Below, piece by piece: positions 5,984 through 11,704 of a stretch of DNA of 12,890 bases (its first letter is position 1; the number at the start of each line of letters is the position of its first letter). The notes below the pieces were generated by a model. The model did no database searches, was not told where the DNA came from, and saw only the letters and a list, made by a program, of their open reading frames with translations. Both the position numbers and the translations under genes were made by a program. Source of the DNA: an uncultured Clostridia bacterium (GTDB lineage: Bacteria > Bacillota > Clostridia > Oscillospirales > Acutalibacteraceae); NCBI GenBank assembly GCA_958436475.1, contig CAUBKG010000056.1:1-12890 (forward strand). The letters run 5' to 3'.

Positions 5984-7594
5984 ATGTCTATCATTGAGAT
6001 ACAAGATTTAACCTTCGGGTACGACGGCAGGCCGGAGCTCGTCTTCGAATCGGTTTCCTTCCGGATCGATACCGATTGGCGCCTCGGCTTTACCGGACGG
6101 AACGGCCGGGGTAAGACCACCTTTTTAAAGCTCCTGATGGGGGAATACGAATACCGCGGACAAATCCGCAGCAGCGTGGGGTTCGAATATTTTCCCTATC
6201 CTGTGGCGCATCCGGAGGCTTCGGCCATGGAGGCCGCAAAGGAGGTCATCGCCCCCTTTGCCCACTGGGAGCGGGAGATGGAGCGGCTGTGCGGCAGAAC
6301 GGACGAAGCTTCCCTCGCGGCGTACGGGGAAGCGATGGACCAGTATCTCCTGCACGATGGATATATCATCGAAGAAGCTATCCGAAAGGAGGCCTCGCTG
6401 CTGGAGGTAAAGGAAGAGGCGCTCGGTCGGCCCTTCGGCACGCTGAGCTGCGGCGAACAGACGAAGGTGCTGCTGGCCGCGCTGTTTTTGAAGAAAAACC
6501 GCTTTCTCCTGCTGGATGAGCCCACCAACCATCTGGATGCATCCGGGCGCAGCGCGGTGGAAGCCTATCTCCGCACGAAAAAAGGGTTTCTGCTCGTCTC
6601 GCACGACCGCGCCCTTCTAGACGCGGTGACCGACCACACCCTCGCCGTCAACCGCCGGAACATCGAAATTCAAAAGGGCGGCTTTTCCGCCTGGCAGGCC
6701 CAAAAGGAGCGGCGCGACCGGATGGAGGCCGCTCAAAATGAAAAGCTCGAAAAGGAAATCGCCCAGTACCGCGAGGCGGCCGCGCGGGCTTCCGGCTGGT
6801 CGAAAAGGGCCGAGGCGGAAAAAACGGGAGAGGGAAGTGTGGACCGCGGATTTCTCGGGCATAAGGCCGCAAAGCTCATGAAGCGGTCCAAGGCCATCGA
6901 GGCGCGCTCCGAAAAGGCGGCGGAGGAAGCGGCGGGGCTTCTGTGCAATGTGGATGTTTCCGAGCCTCTCACCATGCGGACGCATCCCTTCGAGGGCCGC
7001 CGTCTTGCGGAAGCAAAGGGGCTTTCCCTGCGCGTCGGGGAAAAGGTGCTGTTTGAGGGACTCAATTTCGAGCTGCTGCCCGGAGACCGGGCCGCCCTCA
7101 TGGGGCCGAACGGTTCGGGCAAATCCACCCTCCTGCGCCTTCTGCTGGGGGAAAGCGGTGCAGAGCATACAGGCTCGCTTTTCGTCTCCCCAGGGCTGAA
7201 GATTTCCTATATCCCGCAGGACACCTCCCTCCTGCGGGGAAGCATCCGGGAAATCTGCCGCGCCGGAGGGCTGGAGGAAAGCTTCCTAAAGGCGCTGCTC
7301 CGAAAAATGGATTTTTCCCGCGAACAGCTCGAGGGGGAGGCCTCCGGCTTCAGCGAGGGGCAGAAGAAAAAGGTGCTGCTGGCGGCGTCCCTCAGCCGGC
7401 CTGCGCACCTATATATCTGGGATGAGCCGCTCAACTTTGTGGATGTGCTTACCCGGCTCCAGTTAGAGGAGGCCATCCGCCGGTGCCGCCCCACCCTGCT
7501 TTTCGTGGAGCACGACCGCACCTTCACGGAGAATGTGGCGACGAAACGCATCCGCCTCGAAGCGCCGGCGGCTGCGCCCGCCTGCCCCGCATGA
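5984..7594 (+). CDS. ABC-F type ribosomal protection protein, Lsa/CplR-like
   Basis: A 536-residue protein with two fused ABC ATPase domains and no membrane segments. It has the layout of ABC-F proteins that bind the ribosomal E site and displace peptidyl-transferase antibiotics (lincosamides, pleuromutilins, streptogramin A). Domain 1: Walker A GRNGRGKTT (38-46), signature LSCGE (154-158), Walker B LLLDEPTNHLD with Asp178 and Glu179, and VSHDR. A charged helical linker follows (about 235-310), with SGWSKRAEAEKTG and DRGFLGHKAAKLMKRSK, as in Lsa proteins. Domain 2: Walker A GPNGSGKST (374-382), signature FSEGQKKK, Walker B YIWDEPLNFVD with Asp480 and Glu481, and VEHDR. The DEPLNFVD form is typical of the Lsa/Vga/CplR branch rather than Uup or EttA. 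Resistance spectrum cannot be read from sequence. The start ATG follows a weak Shine-Dalgarno (AAGGGCGGG). The gene sits behind a leader with its own promoter and terminator. Confidence 0.9.
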   Translation: MSIIEIQDLTFGYDGRPELVFESVSFRIDTDWRLGFTGRNGRGKTTFLKLLMGEYEYRGQIRSSVGFEYFPYPVAHPEASAMEAAKEVIAPFAHWEREMERLCGRTDEASLAAYGEAMDQYLLHDGYIIEEAIRKEASLLEVKEEALGRPFGTLSCGEQTKVLLAALFLKKNRFLLLDEPTNHLDASGRSAVEAYLRTKKGFLLVSHDRALLDAVTDHTLAVNRRNIEIQKGGFSAWQAQKERRDRMEAAQNEKLEKEIAQYREAAARASGWSKRAEAEKTGEGSVDRGFLGHKAAKLMKRSKAIEARSEKAAEEAAGLLCNVDVSEPLTMRTHPFEGRRLAEAKGLSLRVGEKVLFEGLNFELLPGDRAALMGPNGSGKSTLLRLLLGESGAEHTGSLFVSPGLKISYIPQDTSLLRGSIREICRAGGLEESFLKALLRKMDFSREQLEGEASGFSEGQKKKVLLAASLSRPAHLYIWDEPLNFVDVLTRLQLEEAIRRCRPTLLFVEHDRTFTENVATKRIRLEAPAAAPACPA

Positions 7595-7628
7595 TGCAGA
7601 AGGGTGGGGGAACGGAAAGCCGGATCCT

Positions 7629-7685
7629 CAGCCGCGCGCAGCAATTATGCTGCGCGGCACAGAGCCTTTGCTGCGGCTGTTTTTT
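7629..7685 (+). terminator. Terminator after the ABC-F gene, with two alternative folds
   Basis: GCAGCA and TGCTGC around ATTA, extended by GCCGC/GCGGC, form one hairpin (7631-7658). Alternatively CAGCC plus GCAGCAA (7629-7644) can pair with TTGCTGCGGCTG (7668-7679), directly followed by T6 (7680-7685). Only the second fold gives a classical terminator. It lies about 35 nt after the ABC-F stop. Confidence 0.6.
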
Positions 7686-7742
7686 AGCGCTGCGGCCTCT
7701 TCGTGGTCACGCGCTGAGATGTTACGTCTGTTGCCTGTGTAA

Positions 7743-7791
7743 CGGGCAGCATGGACGTTTTTTTAAATTGCCTGCGGCAAGCTATTAAAAA
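7743..7791. repeat. Dispersed palindromic repeat, copy B
   Basis: CGGGCAGCATGGAC (7743-7756) matches copy A (5-18) at 13 of 14 positions. It is followed by a related but less perfect palindrome, TTTTTAAATTGCC, a 3-nt loop, then GGCAAGCTATTAAAAA. It has the same orientation as copy A and the same position, just beyond a minus-strand terminator. A GTTAC/GTAAC stem (7721-7743) touches its left side. Confidence 0.5.
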
Positions 7792-7827
7792 TGCGGGGAG
7801 CGCACGAAAACATCGTGCGCTCCCCGC
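7787..7827 (-). terminator. Terminator of the GntR-ABC operon
   Basis: Perfect 15-bp arms, GCGGGGAGCGCACGA (7793-7807) and its complement (7813-7827), with a 5-nt loop. On the minus strand the hairpin is followed by ATTTTTAA, supplied by the A-rich arm of repeat copy B. It starts 20 nt after the permease stop. Confidence 0.85.
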
Positions 7828-7847
7828 GGGGTTCCAAGGGCGGAAGG

Positions 7848-8693
7848 TTATTTTACGCTCGTTTTTTTCCGAAGGAGCCAGTTGGTCAAAACCACCATGG
7901 CAATGAGAGCGGCCAGCTGGAAGATAAAGCCGGCGAGCCCGATGTTCATGCTTCCCGAGTTGGGAAAAGCGGCGGACGACGGCGCTTGGAAAGATTCCGC
8001 CATCATGCCCAGCATATTTTCCGCCGCAAGAGACATCCCCTCTTCTGTAAAGCGGATGCTAAAGGGGAAAAAGGTGGTGAGCAGGGAGTTGACGACGTTC
8101 ATTCCCATGGCGGTGGCAAAATAGAACAGGAACGAAAAAACGATGTTGTTTTTGAGAAAGGGGCCGGTGTTTGCCAGGGTCACTGCAAAAAACACCTCAA
8201 TCAGAAACCCCAGCATCCCGACGGCGGAAGAACCGATCGTGAGGCCGATCATGAACCGGTACACATGCTCCGGCATCTGCGCGCGGAGCATGGCCAGAAA
8301 CTGCGAAGCCGAATCGATCAGATTCACATCGGCCAGCCACAGGCCGAGGCCCACGGCAAGCAGGGCGGCCGCTAAGCTGAGAAGCACCCAGAGGAAAGCG
8401 GTACAGAGCTTCACGAACAGCAGGCGGCCTTTCCGCACGGGCAGGGTCTGGGTGAGGTAGCCTTCGCTGCCGAACATGCTTTTGTGAAAGCGCATGATGA
8501 GGAAGGCAAAGGTGAGGAAAAACACCGCTACCCCGGCGCAGACCAGAAGGACTGCGGGAAAAAGGGTGAGGAGCTTGTTTCCGATCAGCCGGATGAGCCA
8601 TCCGGCGAGAAACAGGGCGGGCACCGCGAGATACAGGAGCAGGAGCAGGCGGGCGGTGGCCTTCCACTCGTGCTTCAAAAGCTTGCCTAACAT
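7848..8693 (-). CDS. ABC transporter permease
   Basis: A 281-residue integral membrane protein with about six predicted membrane segments (roughly 15-34, 43-66, 91-120, 146-172, 183-207, 249-273). The cytoplasmic stretch FGSEGYLTQTLPVRKGRLLFVK (74-95) is common in permeases paired with YtrB/BcrA-type ATPases in Firmicutes. With the ATPase encoded just upstream it would form an exporter or a drug- or lipid-sensing transporter. The substrate is unknown. The ATG overlaps the end of the ATPase gene by 7 nt. AGGGAGG, 7 nt before it, lies inside that gene, so translation is coupled. It is last in the operon, followed by a strong terminator. Confidence 0.85.
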   Translation of the reverse strand: MLGKLLKHEWKATARLLLLLYLAVPALFLAGWLIRLIGNKLLTLFPAVLLVCAGVAVFFLTFAFLIMRFHKSMFGSEGYLTQTLPVRKGRLLFVKLCTAFLWVLLSLAAALLAVGLGLWLADVNLIDSASQFLAMLRAQMPEHVYRFMIGLTIGSSAVGMLGFLIEVFFAVTLANTGPFLKNNIVFSFLFYFATAMGMNVVNSLLTTFFPFSIRFTEEGMSLAAENMLGMMAESFQAPSSAAFPNSGSMNIGLAGFIFQLAALIAMVVLTNWLLRKKTSVK

Positions 8694-9382
8694 TTGAATA
8701 CCTCCCTGAACACTTCGTCGATGGATTTTCCGGAAGAGCTGCGAATATCGTCCACACTGCCGGAAAGGACGACCTTGCCGTACCCGAGCAGGATGATATG
8801 GTCGAAAATGCGTTCCACATCGTAAATGAGATGGGTGGAAAGCAGAATAGAGGCTTCGGGGTTATAGTTTTTTAGGATGATATCCAAAATGAGGCTGCGG
8901 GCGGCAGGGTCCACGCCGCTGAGCGGTTCATCCAGCACATAGAGCTTCGCCGCGCGGGACATCACGAGCACGAGCTGCAGCTTTTCCTGCATGCCCTTGG
9001 ACATCAGCCTTATCTTCTGCCGCGGCGAAAGGCGGAGCCTCTCGAGCAGTTCGAGCGCCTTGTTCCGGTCGAAATCCGCATAGAAATCTGCGAACATATC
9101 GATGGTGTCGATACAGCGCATCCAGCTGCTGAGATAGGTTTTTTCCGGCAGGAAGGAGACGATTTTTTTCGTTTCCAGCCCCGGGGCCATGCCGTCTACC
9201 TGCACGGCGCCGTCGTAGGTGCCGATGAGGCCGGCGATGATCTTCATCGTGGTGGTCTTGCCGCAGCCGTTCGGGCCGAGCAGGCCGGTGATCGAACCCG
9301 CCTCCACCTCGAACGAAACATCGTCCAGCACGCGAAGGCGGTCGTAAGCTTTGGAGACGTGCTCCAGTTTCAACAAACTCAT
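8687..9382 (-). CDS. ABC transporter ATP-binding protein
   Basis: A 231-residue single-domain ABC ATPase. Walker A is GPNGCGKTT (36-44, Lys42). The Q-loop region reads SFLPEKTYL with Glu80 in place of the usual Gln, as often in GntR-linked (YtrB-like) ATPases. The signature is MSKGMQEK (127-134), a departure from LSGGQ. Walker B is LYVLDEP (Asp151, Glu152), followed by LSGVDP (D-loop) and LSTHLIYD (His184 of the H-loop). All catalytic residues are present. The start overlaps the GntR stop in an ATGA junction, with GAGGAGGG about 9 nt upstream. It powers the permease encoded immediately downstream. Confidence 0.93.
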   Translation of the reverse strand: MSLLKLEHVSKAYDRLRVLDDVSFEVEAGSITGLLGPNGCGKTTTMKIIAGLIGTYDGAVQVDGMAPGLETKKIVSFLPEKTYLSSWMRCIDTIDMFADFYADFDRNKALELLERLRLSPRQKIRLMSKGMQEKLQLVLVMSRAAKLYVLDEPLSGVDPAARSLILDIILKNYNPEASILLSTHLIYDVERIFDHIILLGYGKVVLSGSVDDIRSSSGKSIDEVFREVFKC

Positions 9383-9747
9383 GAATGCAATCCCTCCTCA
9401 AAAAATGCCCGGATTTCTTCCTCTCCAAGCCCCAGGCCCTTCAGATAATCGATACAGCGGGCAACGGAGAGCCCGGCCGCCTCCCGCTGCAGGGCGGCGA
9501 TGCGGTTTTCGTCCGCGGTCACGAACCGGCCGGCGGTCCGCTCGCTGTACAGAAGCCCTTCCCGTTCCAGCTCGGAGAGGGAGCGCTGCATCGTGTTCGG
9601 GTTCACCCCGAAGCTGAGCGACAGCTCCCGTACCGGCGGCACCCGGTCCCCCGCGCGCCATTCGCCGGAGATGATTTTGGCCTTGATCTTTTCGATAATC
9701 TGCAAATAAATCGGGATGCCCGGCGTGTAATCATCCTGATTCCACAA
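9379..9747 (-). CDS. GntR-family transcriptional regulator, YtrA type
   Basis: A 122-residue regulator with an N-terminal winged helix-turn-helix and a short C-terminal helical tail, as in the YtrA subfamily that controls adjacent ABC transporter genes. The N-terminus GIPIYLQIIEKIKAKIISGEW, then GDRVPPVRELSLSFGVNPNTMQRSLSELEREGLL (33-66), covers the recognition helix; YSERTAGRFV is the wing. I start at the TTG at 9747, with AAGGGAGG 8 nt upstream. An in-frame TTG at 9771 would place that Shine-Dalgarno inside the gene. It is first in the operon. The large inverted repeat over its own promoter suggests it represses itself and the transporter until a ligand, often a cell-wall-active drug in related systems, relieves it. 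Confidence 0.92.
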   Translation of the reverse strand: MWNQDDYTPGIPIYLQIIEKIKAKIISGEWRAGDRVPPVRELSLSFGVNPNTMQRSLSELEREGLLYSERTAGRFVTADENRIAALQREAAGLSVARCIDYLKGLGLGEEEIRAFFEEGLHS

Positions 9748-9771
9748 AGTATACGCCTCCCTTCCCTGCAA

Positions 9772-9811
9772 ATTGTAATATTGTATTAATAAACTAATAC
9801 AATATTACAAT
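9772..9811. promoter_or_regulatory. 40-bp operator: perfect 17-bp inverted repeat
   Basis: ATTGTAATATTGTATTA (9772-9788) and its exact reverse complement (9795-9811) flank a 6-bp spacer. The right arm covers the -10 of the GntR operon promoter; the repeat continues over the likely transcription start and ends about 25 nt before the TTG start codon. It is very AT-rich in a GC-rich genome. Each arm holds two TTGTA(A/T)T-like half sites. It is the obvious binding site for the GntR protein encoded next to it. Confidence 0.85.
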
Positions 9812-9830
9812 ATATCAATTCCCCTGTCAA
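9802..9830 (-). promoter_or_regulatory. Consensus promoter of the GntR-ABC operon
   Basis: On the minus strand: TTGACA (9830-9825), 17 nt, TAATAT (9807-9802). The -35 is perfect and the -10 lies within the operator arm, so a bound repressor would block polymerase. Confidence 0.85.
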
Positions 9831-9851
9831 GAGGCCGCCCCGCATTTTGAG

Positions 9852-9884
9852 AAAAAATCCCGCCCGGGAATTCCCGGGCGGGAT
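9852..9884 (-). terminator. Terminator of lipoprotein gene 1
   Basis: A perfect 28-bp palindrome (9857-9884) with arms ATCCCGCCCGGG and an AATT loop. On the minus strand it is followed by T5 or more (9856-9852). It starts 6 nt after the lipoprotein stop. Confidence 0.9.
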
Positions 9885-9889
9885 ACGGT

Positions 9890-10492
9890 TCAGTCTTCCA
9901 GAGGATAAAAGGTGCCGGTTACCGTGCGCAGGGTGCCTTCCGTGGACCGGAAGTTCGCGACAGGCGCGCCGGCGTTGATGTGGAAGATGCTGCCCCGATA
10001 GCGCAGAAAGGTCTGCACGATTTGGTTGATCTCCTCTTCCCCTTCCCCAAAGGAGGTTTGGCAAACGACCTCGATGGCGGTCAGGCCATTGAGCCGGGTT
10101 TCGGTATAGGAGATGCGTTTATAATCCGGGGAGGAAAGGGAATAATGCCGGTCGATTGCGTATACATAGTCTCGCAGGGAGCCGTAATCCTCGAGGTCCT
10201 CGCGGATGACGGTGACCCAGTCGGACAGGGCATAGCCCTCTTCCCAGTCCCAATCCCAGTTATAAAAGGAAATGACGTCTCCGGTGCTGTTCCGGTCGAT
10301 TTCCCAGTGGGAGGGGTAGGAAATGGCAAAGTTTTTGATCACGTTTTTATATTCGAGGTAGCCCGCCGGCGTTTCCGGCTTTTTCACCCGTTCGGCCCTC
10401 CTCGCGCTGAACGAGATACAGGGCATGCAGCCGGTGAGCAGCAGGGCGGCCGCCAAAAAAAGGGCAAGGGCGCAGAAGCTCCGTTTTTTCAA
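9890..10492 (-). CDS. Lipoprotein 1, PsbP/DcrB-like, paralogue of lipoprotein 2
   Basis: A 200-residue predicted lipoprotein. A KKR start, a hydrophobic core and the lipobox LLTGC put the lipidated cysteine at residue 22, so it is exported and anchored to the outer face of the membrane. The mature part begins after a charged linker with PAGYLEYK, FAISYPSHWE and later LNGLTAIEVV and TFYPLED, shared in order with the protein at 11007-11621. This resembles the PsbP/DUF1795/DcrB fold, but the function is unknown. An unusual Trp/Asp run (NWDWDWEEG) sits in the middle. I chose TTG at 10492 because AAAGGAG is 8 nt upstream and the signal peptide then starts at Met-Lys-Lys. The longer in-frame ATG at 10558 puts the Shine-Dalgarno inside the gene. 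It has its own promoter, a long leader and a terminator. Confidence 0.85.
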   Translation of the reverse strand: MKKRSFCALALFLAAALLLTGCMPCISFSARRAERVKKPETPAGYLEYKNVIKNFAISYPSHWEIDRNSTGDVISFYNWDWDWEEGYALSDWVTVIREDLEDYGSLRDYVYAIDRHYSLSSPDYKRISYTETRLNGLTAIEVVCQTSFGEGEEEINQIVQTFLRYRGSIFHINAGAPVANFRSTEGTLRTVTGTFYPLED

Positions 10493-10524
10493 TAGGAACA
10501 CTCCTTTTTTTTCCACGCTTATGC

Positions 10525-10800
10525 ATAGGCGATACCATCCGAGCGCCATGCGCCGCAAGCGGAACCTTTTTGCCGCTTTCGGCGTTGCCGGTCATAGCAA
10601 GGCGCTGGGCCTTGCGGCTTCCGCCGCCTTGAAAGCAGCAAAAATTTTTCCGCTTGAGGTCGAAGATTTTTCGCGGGGAGAATGGAAAAGGCAGGGCACG
10701 GGCGTTTACAGGCTTGCTCGCGTATGGCAAAAATGCCCCCATCCCCCTTGTTTTTCAGGCTTCCGCGAAAAACACATTGTATTCGGATGGCATCGCCTAT
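10525..10800 (-). other. Structured leader or small element bounded by 18-bp inverted repeats
   Basis: ATAGGCGATACCATCCGA (10525-10542) is the inverted copy of 10783-10800, matching 17 of 18 bases. The one mismatch is A-C in plus-strand RNA but a G-U wobble in minus-strand RNA. Inside lies a perfect 10-bp helix (TTTTTCGCGG 10667-10676 with CCGCGAAAAA 10763-10772). Local hairpins follow: GCGGC-TTCC-GCCGC (10614-10627), CAAGGC/GCCTTG (about 10598-10614), GCCG-CTTT-CGGC (about 10572-10583) and GGCA/TGCC (about 10727-10738). No credible ORF is present. A minus-strand promoter touches its distal end, so it would be the 5' leader of lipoprotein gene 1. A MITE-like insertion is the alternative. Confidence 0.4.
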
Positions 10801-10827
10801 TCTACCACGCCGATCTCCCAAAAACAA
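10799..10827 (-). promoter_or_regulatory. Promoter of lipoprotein gene 1
   Basis: On the minus strand: TTGTTT (10827-10822), 17 nt, TAGAAT (10804-10799). Transcription would start near 10792, inside the outer arm of the inverted repeat, giving a leader of about 300 nt. The -10 overlaps the last two bases of that arm. Confidence 0.6.
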
Positions 10828-10902
10828 TTTTGATATATTCATGAAGAAAAAAACTGCTCAGGGCGGAGAAATTTGCCGATGGGATCATTCGGTGCTGTTT
10901 TT

Positions 10903-10920
10903 TGGGCCGCCTCCGGCCCA
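10903..10920. other. Perfect hairpin between the lipoprotein genes
   Basis: TGGGCCG (10903-10909) and CGGCCCA (10914-10920) close a 4-nt loop, preceded on the plus strand by a T6 run. The T run is on the wrong side for a plus terminator and reads as A's after the hairpin on the minus strand, so it is not a terminator. Otherwise 10828-10961 holds nothing I can identify. Confidence 0.3.
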
Positions 10921-10961
10921 CAGGAGAGGTGAGAGGCGGCAGCCCGTTCGCTGGAGGGAAT

Positions 10962-10998
10962 AAAAAAACCGCCCGAAACGCAGCAAAGCTTCGGGCGG
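10962..10998 (-). terminator. Terminator of lipoprotein gene 2
   Basis: On the minus strand, CCGCCCGAA (10998-10990) and TTCGGGCGG (10977-10969) enclose a 12-nt loop, followed by T7 (10968-10962). It starts 9 nt after the stop. Confidence 0.88.
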
Positions 10999-11006
10999 GG
11001 CGGGCG

Positions 11007-11621
11007 TTATTCAGCGTCCGATTTGTTTTCCAAAGGATAGAAGGTATGAATCACGTCGCGGAAAACGGGTTCCGTTTTGCTGAAGATGCTTTCCTCTGCC
11101 GCTGCGGTGATCACATATACTTTATTTTGATAAATGACGATGACCTGTATGAGCCGGAGCTGGGCGGAATCGCCGCTCTCTTCGTCTCGTATGGAGCAGG
11201 AATACACGAGCTCCGCCGCCTTCACGCCGTTCAGCGCGTATTCAGAAGACGAGATCTTTTCATAATCATCGTAAGACGATTTCAGATCGGCCTCCGCCGC
11301 GGCCAAATAGGCCTTCAGCGGAAGGGCAGCGCCGTCTTCCGTAACGACGTTCATTGTGGTGAAATATTCATCCCCTTCTTCGACCGGCTTTATCAGGACG
11401 AGGGAGGCGTCTTCAAAATCCTCCTGCTTTTCCCAATCGGACGGGTAGGCGATGGCGAAGCACTCTTCCTCGCTTTTATATTCCGTAAAGCCTTCGGGGA
11501 CGGCGGGCGGCTCTACCGTCACCGTCTTTTTCTCGCCGAGATTCAGGCTGAACTTGCAGCCCGAAAGCAGCAGCAGGGCCGCAAGTGCGAGCACCGCGCC
11601 GCAGATGCTCCATTTTCTCAA
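11007..11621 (-). CDS. Lipoprotein 2, PsbP/DcrB-like, paralogue of lipoprotein 1
   Basis: A 204-residue predicted lipoprotein. An RKW start, a hydrophobic segment and the lipobox LLSGC put the lipidated cysteine at residue 22, as in lipoprotein 1. The mature protein is acidic. It shares with lipoprotein 1, in the same order, PEGFTEYK, FAIAYPSDWEK, YEKISSSEYALNGVKAAELVYSC and a terminal TFYPLENKSDAE. The FAIAYPSDW motif is typical of PsbP/DcrB-like exported domains of unknown function. I chose TTG at 11621, which has AGAGGAG 8 nt upstream; the GGAGTGTT site is the same as in lipoprotein 1. An in-frame ATG at 11675 would place the Shine-Dalgarno inside the gene. It has its own promoter with a short leader of about 38 nt and its own terminator. 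Confidence 0.86.
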   Translation of the reverse strand: MRKWSICGAVLALAALLLLSGCKFSLNLGEKKTVTVEPPAVPEGFTEYKSEEECFAIAYPSDWEKQEDFEDASLVLIKPVEEGDEYFTTMNVVTEDGAALPLKAYLAAAEADLKSSYDDYEKISSSEYALNGVKAAELVYSCSIRDEESGDSAQLRLIQVIVIYQNKVYVITAAAEESIFSKTEPVFRDVIHTFYPLENKSDAE

Positions 11622-11665
11622 AGATAACACTCCTCTTTTCCCCATGGGAAATATAATATAACATA

Positions 11666-11694
11666 ATTGTATCACAGGAAAAAAAGAAAGACAA
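11666..11694 (-). promoter_or_regulatory. Promoter of lipoprotein gene 2
   Basis: On the minus strand: TTGTCT (11694-11689), 17 nt containing a T7 run, TACAAT (11671-11666). It lies right after the pepP-like stop at 11705. The palindrome AATGTATACATT (11694-11705) touches the -35 and could be an operator or a weak AT-rich terminator of the upstream gene. Confidence 0.65.
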
Positions 11695-11704
11695 ATGTAT
11701 ACAT

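Noticed and set aside
10525..10800. 6S RNA, SRP RNA, tmRNA, RNase P RNA or a known riboswitch
   Set aside because: I looked for hallmark motifs (SRP GGAAG loop region, RNase P core, T-box GGGTGG, cobalamin and TPP boxes) and saw none; this is by eye only.
10519..10842. A 107-codon minus-strand frame within the 276-bp leader
   Set aside because: Its start lies upstream of the mapped promoter -35, there is no ribosome site, and the composition is Arg-rich without a recognisable domain.
10902..11627. A 241-codon plus-strand frame over lipoprotein 2
   Set aside because: It is the complement of a well-supported lipoprotein with promoter, ribosome site and terminator on the minus strand.
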